Shown here: piece after piece, positions 55,573-61,415 of the stretch | Position numbering within the stretch: position 1 is the stretch's first letter | Layout: the number at the start of each line of letters is the position of its first letter | Assembly (NCBI RefSeq): GCF_016405905.1 | Contig: NZ_JAEFCB010000013.1 | Span: forward strand, 1 to 64,000 | Source: Variovorax sp. IB41 | Lineage (GTDB): Bacteria > Pseudomonadota > Gammaproteobacteria > Burkholderiales > Burkholderiaceae_C | Direction: 5' to 3' | DNA: 64,000 bases | The notes under the pieces: model-generated | Told to the model about the DNA's origin: nothing | Databases searched by the model: none | Seen by the model: the letters and a program-made list of their open reading frames with translations, nothing else | Program-made: the position numbers and the translations under genes

Positions 55573-55959
55573 GGGGCTGCACTGGTTTCGACGTGGGTTC
55601 GGAGTCGCAGCGGGGCATGTCGAGCTGAATGCGCTCGTAAAACAGATTCAAACAAACTAACTGCAAACGACGAACGTTTCGCACTCGCTGCTTAATTGCC
55701 AGTGAGCTTTGCAACAGCAGGCCGATGGGCTGGGCAAGGGGGTGACAGAGCAATCTGAATCCTCCCGGCTGCAAAGATAATTACATGGGCTGGCTCCGAT
55801 CCGGGTACCTTGGGTCGGGGCGAGAAAATAGGGTGCTGGCGTCCGGTTTAGCGTGTGACTGCGCGACTCCGGAAGCGAGACTCAAATCAGATCACTAAAC
55901 ATGTAGAACTGCGCGATGAAGGCTTGCGGACGGGGGTTCAAATCCCCCCAGCTCCACCA
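55573..55959 (+). ncRNA. ssrA: tmRNA (transfer-messenger RNA)
   Basis: A 387-base tmRNA beginning GGGGCTGCACTGGTTTCGAC and ending in GGTTCAAATCCCCCCAGCTCCACCA, so the tRNA-like ends pair and CCA is encoded. The tag frame at 55663-55695 encodes ANDERFALAA followed by TAA, the usual betaproteobacterial degradation tag. It rescues stalled ribosomes with SmpB. No T-tract terminator follows directly; the 3' end was used as an integration site, and the probable original terminator is at 60378-60412. Confidence 0.97.
55933..55959 (+). other. attL: 27-bp tmRNA 3' end, left copy
   Basis: GGGGTTCAAATCCCCCCAG followed by CTCCACCA at the end of ssrA. The same 27 bases with one C/T change recur at 60342-60368. 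These are the presumed core sites of an integrated element whose integrase pseudogene starts next to this copy. Confidence 0.85.
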
Positions 55960-56032
55960 TATTTCTAGGGCCAAGTCCATATAAATCAAGGACTTACGCC
56001 GATCCCCTCCGTTCTCACCCGTCCAAAACCGT

Positions 56033-57189
56033 CTACGGATTCACACGTTTTTCACACGGAAGTCGCGTCGACATCGGGTCGGGTAGCCCCGGCAGGCACT
56101 CGCTGCCGTACCGGGCAGGTGGACGGTCAAATCCTAAGTCGGCTCCCTGCTCGACCCAGCGCCCATAGTGCTGGGTCACCATCTCGGTCTCTTGTGGCCC
56201 AGCAGCTTGGCGATGTACGCCGGGTTCTCGCCCTGACTCAACAGGTGGCTCGCGAACGTGTGCCGCATCTGGTACGGGGTTGCGATAGCGCCCCTTGGCG
56301 GCCTTGGCAGGTCCGCTGCCAAAGCCGCAGGAGCGCTTGATCGGTCCATTCCCCTCCCGTGCGCGGGTTGAGGAGGATTCGTCCCGTTGTCGGCCCGTTT
56401 AGGGCCTTCTGCGCGTGCAGTGCCTGCCTGGCCGCCGTCAGTAACGGAATGGTCCGCGTGCCGGACTTGGTCTTCGTGCCCTTTTCCTCGCCTTCCACGA
56501 CTGCCTTGTCGATCCGCGCCGTCATCGCGACCAAGTCCAGATCCGCCCAGGTCAGCGCGATGAGCTCGCTGGTGGGCAGACCGGTGAATGCCCAGAACTG
56601 AAACGCACACCGCTTGGTGCCCTCCATGCTGCACAGCAAGGTCAGGAACTCGTTCCATTGGTACGGGTCGGGTTCGTAGTCGGTCTCGAGCGTGTCGCGC
56701 GGCAGGATCCGTGAGAGCTTGAGCCGGTCCAGGGGGTTGAACGCGATCACCTCATCTGCAACGGCCTCGGTCAGCGCATTGCGGAGAGGCAGCAGCAAGT
56801 TGCTCATGCGCTTGCGCGTGACGTGCTGCTTCGAAATCCAGTCTCTCAACACACTCACGCCCAGCGGCCCACCTGGATGTCGCCGAGCTCCGGAATGAGC
56901 ACGTTGTCGATGGCCTAGCGATAGGCGCTCCAGGTGCTGGACTGCAGCGATTCTTTCGAGCGGTTTTGTAGTCGAGCAGCAAGACCTTGATCAACGTTGT
57001 CTTGCCGGTGCTGTGCCCGAACATCCGGCACCGCGGTGAATCGGAAAAGTAGTTGTCGTAGCGAAACAGGTCGCGCTCGATCTTCCCTTTGATCTCTCCG
57101 CGCAGCCGCTCAGCGTAGGCAAGGGTTGCTTTTGTCGGCGGCAGATCCACGATCTCCCGCACATGTACGTCGCGCAGCCAGTGCCCGCC
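56033..57189 (-). pseudogene. Decayed tyrosine recombinase/integrase
   Basis: Pieces of a phage-type integrase (DUF3596-type N-terminus) lie in order over five frames. They are WLRDVHVREIVDLPPTKATLAYAERLRGEIKGKIE (ending near 56975), then SKESLQSSTWSAYR-stop-AIDNVLIPELGDIQVGR with TAG at 56915-56917. Next are GVSVLRDWISKQHV to LLNPRTGGEW, then TPYQMRHTFASHLLSQGENPAYIAKLLGHK (HxxR intact), and finally ETEMVTQHYGRWVEQG, holding the catalytic tyrosine codon at 56165-56167. Each of the four junctions fits a one-base deletion. The first catalytic arginine is also changed (TGLPTSEL for TGLRTSEL). It cannot be functional. Its 3' end faces ssrA, as in many ssrA-inserted elements. Confidence 0.9.
56038..56058. 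repeat. Direct repeat, left copy (possible integrase arm site)
   Basis: GATTCACACGTTTTTCACAC and the following G recur with one change at 60264-60284, inside the right end of the element. Two copies in the same orientation near the two att sites resemble arm-type binding sites for the integrase. Confidence 0.5.
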
Positions 57190-57495
57190 TGCGCACGCGC
57201 TTAATAGTGCGGAATGACTCTGGTGTTCTCGATGCGGGGTTGTCGCAGGTTTCCTATGGGCTGATCTCTGTTCAGAACTCCAGCGTCACGGGGCTGCTTC
57301 TGAATGTTCAAGCCTTCATCGCCAGTGGGACTTACACGCCGACCGCAGGCACGACCAAGCGCAGCGGCTCGAAGGCGCACGGATCTAGTCATAGAAAGGG
57401 CGCGATTCTCTGGGGGAGGTCGGCAGATTTCGACCGCTAGGTATCCCTGACTGGAACTCAGATCGGCCGGACACGAAGTACGCGAGGTGGCCATG
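57190..57495. other. Remnant region with a phage tail-like coding scrap
   Basis: About 300 bases with no intact gene. On the + strand, about 57215-57363 encodes DAGLSQVSYGLISVQNSSVTGLLLNVQAFIASGTYTPTAGTTK. The closing TYTPTAGTTK resembles the end of phage tail-fibre or glycine-rich tail proteins, where it is normally followed by a Gly-rich domain; here it runs into unrelated sequence. It supports a prophage origin of the element. The rest holds nothing I recognise. Confidence 0.45.
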
Positions 57496-57522
57496 AAAAA
57501 GCCGCCTCAAGGGCGGCTTTTT
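57496..57522. terminator. Bidirectional intrinsic terminator
   Basis: AAAAAGCCGCC-TCAAG-GGCGGCTTTTT is a symmetric hairpin with A and T tracts on both sides. It lies 45 bases beyond the stop of the minus-strand beta-propeller gene. The same hairpin with one loop change is at 40351-40375. Confidence 0.85.
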
Positions 57523-57566
57523 GGATTCGGCCGCCACACTGAATAGTGAGGCGACCGCGTTGACGA

Positions 57567-58979
57567 TTACCTGGAAAGCACCAGGAGAGTCGCGCCAGGA
57601 GGCAGTGGGATCGACGGCGTGCTCATCGGAGTCAATGCGCCCGAAGTGGCATCGATCTTGAAGCCCAAGCCAGTAGTGCCGATGACGTCTTGGACATATG
57701 CGAAACGGCCAGCCGGATCCACCGTGACGAACTGTGGATTGCCGCCTACAGCAATGCTCGACACAGGCGCGGAACTCAGCACACCCGATGCAGGGTCGAG
57801 CGCATACGTGTCCACCTTCCCATTGAAGCTATCCGCGACGTACACGAATCGACCAGAAGGGGCCACGGTGAGGAGGGTCACCGGATTCGACGTGGTGATG
57901 GTCGGAACGCTCAGCGGGGTCAGCGCGCCGTTCGCGGCATTGATTGAGAACATCGCAATCGTATTGCCGAGAGGATTCGGCATATAGGCAAAACGCCCCA
58001 TGGGATCCACGAAGATCCCCTGTATCGGGCCAGTTAGCGCGGTCGGTGCTCCACTCGCGGTCAATTCCCCTGTGGTCTGGTTGATCGCCAAGGGCAGTAT
58101 TTCGCTGTCGACCGCACTCACCGCAAGAATAAATCGTCCCAGCGGGTCGATCGTTAGCAGTTGCGGGCTGAGCGGTGATGTCAGTACAAAGGGTTTTCCG
58201 GTATCGCTCAAGGCGCCCGTGGTCTGGTCAATGGCGAAGATCGTGATTTGCGCTTGGGTGATCACATACAAGAAGCGGCCGGTCGGCTCTACTGCGAGTG
58301 CAACAGGATTGGGAGACGTAGTAACCGTGGGCACGGCCATTGCGCTCAGTGCACCGGTCGTTGTGTCGATGGTGAAGTTGGAGAGGGTGCTGCTGCCAAT
58401 ATTCATCACATACGCGAACCGACCGGTGGGGTGCACGGCTGTGAAGATCGGCTGGGACCCTGCGCCTACCGCGGGTGCGGCGATCGCAGTCAACACGCCC
58501 GAAGCCGCGTCGATGTTGAAGCCGGTGACCGTGTTTGTGAGTTGTGACGGGACATAGGCGAAGCGAGCCGGAGGAGCGGCGCACGTTACGGCCACATTGG
58601 CGACGGCGGCATCAGCAACCGTGCCGCTGCCGTCGCTGACCGTGCACACGCGGGTCAGAATTCTCGATTGGCTTTTCACCGTGACCGCATAGTTCGCGCC
58701 CTTTGCGACTTGCGCAGAGAAGGTGAAGGTGCCATCGGCCGCGATGGGCAGGTCGTCACCGCCGTTGTTCTGCAGGACGAGTCCGTCTCCGATCAACCCG
58801 GTGACAGTGCCGCCAACGTTGTAAGTGGCGGGCGCCGGAGGTGGCGGAGGTGTAACGGGGATGATCGGAAGGAATCCGCCTCCGCCGCCGCCCCCGCCGC
58901 CGCAGGCGGTAAGAGTGGCGATCAAGCCGAGCGTGAGGGCGTGCTTTAGGTCAAATCGATTGCGCAGAAGGTGTTTCAT
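57567..58979 (-). CDS. Beta-propeller (YVTN/lactonase-like) lipoprotein
   Basis: A 470-residue lipoprotein. The signal peptide MKHLLRNRFDLKHALTLGLIATLTAC ends in a lipobox cysteine followed by nine glycines and a Pro-rich linker. Residues about 50-130 are an Ig-like or fibronectin-like domain (GTVTGLIGDGLVLQNNGGDDLPIAADGTFTFSAQVAKGANYAVTV). The rest is a series of about seven 45-55-residue blades, each with GRFAYV and a following TGALS or SGVL turn, as in YVTN/6-phosphogluconolactonase-like propellers. No catalytic residues can be assigned. It is the only large intact gene inside the decayed element and may be cargo. Start at MKHLLRN is chosen because the upstream extension would hide the signal peptide. 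Confidence 0.82.
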   Translation of the reverse strand: MKHLLRNRFDLKHALTLGLIATLTACGGGGGGGGGFLPIIPVTPPPPPAPATYNVGGTVTGLIGDGLVLQNNGGDDLPIAADGTFTFSAQVAKGANYAVTVKSQSRILTRVCTVSDGSGTVADAAVANVAVTCAAPPARFAYVPSQLTNTVTGFNIDAASGVLTAIAAPAVGAGSQPIFTAVHPTGRFAYVMNIGSSTLSNFTIDTTTGALSAMAVPTVTTSPNPVALAVEPTGRFLYVITQAQITIFAIDQTTGALSDTGKPFVLTSPLSPQLLTIDPLGRFILAVSAVDSEILPLAINQTTGELTASGAPTALTGPIQGIFVDPMGRFAYMPNPLGNTIAMFSINAANGALTPLSVPTITTSNPVTLLTVAPSGRFVYVADSFNGKVDTYALDPASGVLSSAPVSSIAVGGNPQFVTVDPAGRFAYVQDVIGTTGLGFKIDATSGALTPMSTPSIPLPPGATLLVLSR

Positions 58980-59086
58980 TTGTGCGTTGAATTGGTTTGC
59001 GGCATGAAATGTTGATGCCGGTGCTCGTAGAGCGAATAAAGCGCTACGCAGCGGAGGCAGCGCAGGATACAAACCTATTACAACGA

Positions 59087-59209
59087 ATGCAACTGGGTGT
59101 TACATGTAGCGGCGACGCCGTTTCCGGGCGGCTTCGGTTGCAGCAGCAGTGGCACACGATTGACCCGCTTGATTTGGAGGACGTCGCGCGTGACCTCTGC
59201 TGCAACTAA
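59087..59209 (+). pseudogene. Truncated paralogue of the small gene at 60997
   Basis: The open frame (ATG 59087 or 58997) ends RLQQQWHTIDPLDLEDVARDLCCN. The piece RLQQQWHTIDPLDLEDVARDL matches RLRQRWHTVDALELEDVARTL of the 82-residue protein at 60997 at 14 of 21 positions, but the frame stops where that protein continues for about 45 residues. No LexA-type box is seen upstream. I treat it as a decayed copy. Confidence 0.6.
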
Positions 59210-59315
59210 TGGTTGATAGCGATGCCGCCCGAGCACGCTGCGGTGGCTGGTTGAAACCGCTCAATGAACTGGGGTAGATTGAGGATTCGACTCCCCACTG
59301 ACGACAGGAGCATTC

Positions 59316-59546
59316 ATGCCAATGGATTTCCTCCAGCGCATCGAAGAGGCCTCGTTTCCCTTAGCGGTTCGGTCTGAAGACGACATCCGCCGCGCGGCCG
59401 TGCTTGCCGCTGCTCAGCTTGTAGAAGCCGTGTTGCCGCCATCGAGCAGCGAGGGCGCCGAGCAGAGAGTTGCCGTGATCCTCAGAATCACGCCTCGTGG
59501 GCGCACAGAGCTCAACCGATTGCGGGCAGGAGCTCATCATCTGTAG
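59316..59546 (+). CDS. Small conserved-looking hypothetical protein
   Basis: A 76-residue protein, MPMDFLQRIEEASFPLAVRSEDDIRRAAVLAAAQLVEAVLPP then a polar turn and VAVILRITPRGRTELNRL. It has a well-placed start with AGGAG upstream (ACAGGAGCATTC). I do not recognise the family. Its end overlaps the presumed start of the broken SRAP gene by 8 bases, so the two were probably an operon. Composition is helical with no signal or membrane segment. Confidence 0.6.
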   Translation: MPMDFLQRIEEASFPLAVRSEDDIRRAAVLAAAQLVEAVLPPSSSEGAEQRVAVILRITPRGRTELNRLRAGAHHL

Positions 59547-60245
59547 CCACTACCAAGCGGAAACGCGTAGGAGCCAACTCGAGCAGATGGGCTTGAGCTT
59601 TCGCCTGGTTGGCAGCCGCTCGCCCCGGGCACACATTCGACAAACCGATCTAGCGCCGTTCATTCGACGCCCGTTCGAGCGTGAGTCGTGTGATCAGATC
59701 GAGAGGATGGAGTTTGCCGTTGGGCGCTTCGGAATGCTGCCGTTGTTCGCGCAAGACGTGATCTATATCCGGCACCACTGAACGCACATCGCTCGAGCGG
59801 AAAGCGTTGCTGATGGCGCCAATTTCAAAAGGCCGTGGCTCAAGCCTTGGCACTGCATCGTGCCGTGTGAGGCGATCTACGCGCCGGATTGGCGCTCAGG
59901 AGAGCATGTGCCGACGCGCATCACGGCAGCCAGCGGCGAGGCTTTGGCGGTAGCTGGCATCTGGTGCCCTTGGAAGCATCCGGCTACTCGGCGGGGGAGA
60001 ACAGCTTCGCCATGCTCACCATCAATGCAGACAATCACCCGCTGTTCGGATTGATGCAACAGGTGGGCGAGGAAAAGCGCATGCCGGTCATCCTGTCCGA
60101 GGCGGACTATGGCGCCTGGCTCGACGCTTCGCCGGAAAAGTCGATGGAGTTCATGCGGCAGTTTCCGGCTGAGGTCTTGGCCATGACGCCGGACCCGCTA
60201 CAGTCAACCGATCCGAAGTCCACGCGTAAAAAAGCCCGCACGTAG
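59539..60245 (+). pseudogene. Broken SRAP (YedK/HMCES-like) abasic-site sensor gene
   Basis: The remains follow the SRAP family from end to end: CSHYQAETRRSQLEQMG, TDLAPFIRRPFERES, GRFGMLPLFAQD, then ARAESVADGANFKRPWLKPWHCIVPCEAIYAPDWRSGEHVPTRIT and FAMLTINADNHPLFGLMQQVGEEKRMPVIL with WLDASPEKSMEFMRQFPAE. SRAP proteins use Cys2 to crosslink abasic sites in DNA. Here the codon before that Cys is ATC (59539-59541), not ATG, so Cys cannot be at position 2. A TGA lies at 59779-59781, and a frameshift occurs near 59975 (GIWCPWKHPATRRG versus SGYSAGENSF). The gene is dead. Confidence 0.85.
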
Positions 60246-60263
60246 CGGGTGAGTGTTTGTCGC

Positions 60264-60284
60264 GATTCACACGTTTCTCACACG
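60264..60284. repeat. Direct repeat, right copy (possible integrase arm site)
   Basis: GATTCACACGTTTCTCACAC plus G, matching 56038-56058 at 20 of 21 bases. It lies 58 bases before the attR core. A shared GTCCAAAACC also lies nearby in both ends. Confidence 0.5.
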
Positions 60285-60341
60285 TTTTTTGCCTCGTAGT
60301 CCAAAACCCGCATGGATAAAGGCCTTGCGGACGATAGTTTT

Positions 60342-60368
60342 GGGGTTCAAATCCCCCCAGTTCCACCA
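60342..60368 (+). other. attR: 27-bp tmRNA 3' end, right copy
   Basis: GGGGTTCAAATCCCCCCAG followed by TTCCACCA, identical to the end of ssrA except one T for C. About 20 further upstream bases (GGCCTTGCGGAC) resemble the tmRNA T-arm region less exactly. It marks the right end of the integrated element, 4,409 bases from attL. Confidence 0.85.
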
Positions 60369-60377
60369 CTCAAACAG

Positions 60378-60412
60378 AACGGCAGCCGTTGTCACCAACG
60401 GCTGCCGTTTTT
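60378..60412 (+). terminator. Intrinsic terminator, probably the displaced ssrA terminator
   Basis: A 14-bp perfect stem AACGGCAGCCGTTG / CAACGGCTGCCGTT with loop TCAC is followed by five T residues. It starts 10 bases after the attR copy of the tmRNA end, the distance expected for a tmRNA terminator before insertion of the element. Confidence 0.85.
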
Positions 60413-60436
60413 CATTTCAGCTCGTAGCCTAGAGCT

Positions 60437-60649
60437 TCAGTAGCATTGGAACAGAACGCCGGATTCCGCAGGCGCTCTGCCGACCCACTTCGGTGTCAGG
60501 TCCTTCGCACTGCAGTAGTCCGCGGCCAGCGTGTAGCTGGGCGCACGCAGCACGCCTTCGCGGAACGGCACGATCTCGTTCGGGGCCGAACAACCGGTGA
60601 TGACGGTGGTGATCAAGGCAAGAGGAAGCAGTGTGGTGCGCCAATTCAT
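60437..60649 (-). CDS. Small lipoprotein
   Basis: A 70-residue protein with signal MNWRTTLLPLALITTVITGC, a lipobox (VITG-C), and a mature part of about 51 residues with two further cysteines (ADYCSAKDL and LFQCY), perhaps disulfide-bonded. I do not recognise the family. It is co-directional with the gene at 60659 (9-base gap) and may be its operon partner. Confidence 0.65.
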   Translation of the reverse strand: MNWRTTLLPLALITTVITGCSAPNEIVPFREGVLRAPSYTLAADYCSAKDLTPKWVGRAPAESGVLFQCY

Positions 60650-60658
60650 CGAGGCATT

Positions 60659-60946
60659 CTAAGACGCCAGCTCTGCGCCCGCGCTTGGCTTGCGTCCGGG
60701 ATAAAGATACCTGAAATACGCGCCAGACTTGCCGAACAGCTGCTGCGCAAGCTTCACCGGGTCGTCGCCCTTGTGCTTCTCGTAGAGCACCGGTCCCCAG
60801 ATGATGAAGCCGTCGATGCTCAGGCTCCGGGGCGCTGGCTCGATGGCCTTCCACGCGTGCGCGAACTTCGAGATCCAGGCCAGTGCCTCGGTCAACGCGT
60901 GATTGGTGGTGGGGGCAGGGTCGATATCTTCGGCGGTCGTAGACAT
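60659..60946 (-). CDS. Small hypothetical protein with upstream LexA-type box
   Basis: A 95-residue soluble protein, MSTTAEDIDPAPTTNHALTEALAWISKFAHAWKAIEP then LSIDGFIIWGPVLYEKHKGDDPVKLAQQLFGKSGAYFRYLYPG. No family recognised; no signal or membrane segment. The start ATG 60946 follows AAGGATG. A CTGT-N8-ACAG site lies 22 bases upstream and is shared with the divergent gene at 60997, so both are likely induced by DNA damage. The 60437 lipoprotein gene may be cotranscribed. Confidence 0.65.
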   Translation of the reverse strand: MSTTAEDIDPAPTTNHALTEALAWISKFAHAWKAIEPAPRSLSIDGFIIWGPVLYEKHKGDDPVKLAQQLFGKSGAYFRYLYPGRKPSAGAELAS

Positions 60947-60968
60947 GGCGGCATCCTTGATGAAAAGA

Positions 60969-60984
60969 CTGTACAAATATACAG
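60969..60984. promoter_or_regulatory. LexA-type (SOS) box
   Basis: CTGTACAAATATACAG fits the gamma/betaproteobacterial LexA consensus CTGT-N8-ACAG exactly and is AT-rich in the spacer like known boxes. It lies in the 50-base gap between two divergent small genes. A TAAAAT at 60985-60990 (+ strand -10) directly follows, so LexA would block transcription to the right; the complement TATATT is a possible -10 to the left. Confidence 0.75.
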
Positions 60985-60996
60985 TAAAATACCGTC

Positions 60997-61245
60997 ATGG
61001 AAAACATCCCGGCCACCCTCTGGATCGCCGCCTGCGCGCATCGGTTGCGGCAGCGCTGGCACACGGTCGATGCGCTCGAACTGGAAGACGTCGCGCGCAC
61101 GCTCCGGCGCGATGCGCGGCTGCGGGCCATGCCGCCCGACGAGGCCGCCATCGATTGGCTTCGTCCTCTCACGGAAGCCTCCGGGCCCGCACCCGCCGTT
61201 TCCTCTCGCCAGCTGCCTTCGGGGCAGCACCCAATTTCTCCTTGA
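60997..61245 (+). CDS. Small hypothetical protein, SOS-box-controlled
   Basis: An 82-residue protein, MENIPATLWIAACAHRLRQRWHTVDALELEDVARTLRRDARLRAMPP and DEAAIDWLRPLTEA, then a Pro/Ser-rich tail. The RLRQRWHTVDALELEDVA core recurs in the truncated ORF ending at 59209, so it is a real family. The -10 TAAAAT lies seven bases before the ATG and there is no Shine-Dalgarno sequence, so the mRNA may be leaderless or nearly so. An intrinsic terminator follows at 61315. Function unknown; DNA-damage induction is inferred from the LexA-type box. Confidence 0.68.
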   Translation: MENIPATLWIAACAHRLRQRWHTVDALELEDVARTLRRDARLRAMPPDEAAIDWLRPLTEASGPAPAVSSRQLPSGQHPISP

Positions 61246-61314
61246 CGGGTTCGCCGTCCCCCGCCGGTCAACCTGTGCGGGGTCCTTGATGCCATGCCAG
61301 CAGAAAGGCTTGAG

Positions 61315-61340
61315 CCCAGCGTCACCGCTGGGTTTTTTTT
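61315..61340 (+). terminator. Intrinsic terminator after the SOS-box gene
   Basis: CCCAGCG-TCAC-CGCTGGG followed by eight T residues. It ends the transcript of the 82-residue gene and separates it from the methyltransferase gene. Confidence 0.93.
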
Positions 61341-61415
61341 GCCTGATCGCGGGGCTATAGTCGGCCAGCGCTGTCACATCGCGACCCCAGAACCTCCCAG
61401 ATCCCAAGGACACAC

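Noticed and set aside
55547..55774. A 75-codon minus-strand ORF over gph end and ssrA
   Set aside because: It overlaps the tmRNA, which explains the sequence; no ribosome site.
55973..55995. AAGTCC ... GGACTT hairpin after ssrA as a terminator
   Set aside because: The stem is only six pairs, the loop is 11 bases and there is no T-tract; the better terminator is at 60378.
57126..57440. A full 104-codon + strand gene
   Set aside because: Its first third is antisense to the integrase remnant and its last part is unrelated; only the central 50 residues resemble a tail protein.
59210..59315. A LexA-type box before the 76-residue ORF
   Set aside because: No CTGT-N8-ACAG match is present in this gap.
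60151..60369. A 72-codon minus-strand ORF across attR
   Set aside because: It is made of the SRAP antisense and the tmRNA-end copy, with no start signal.
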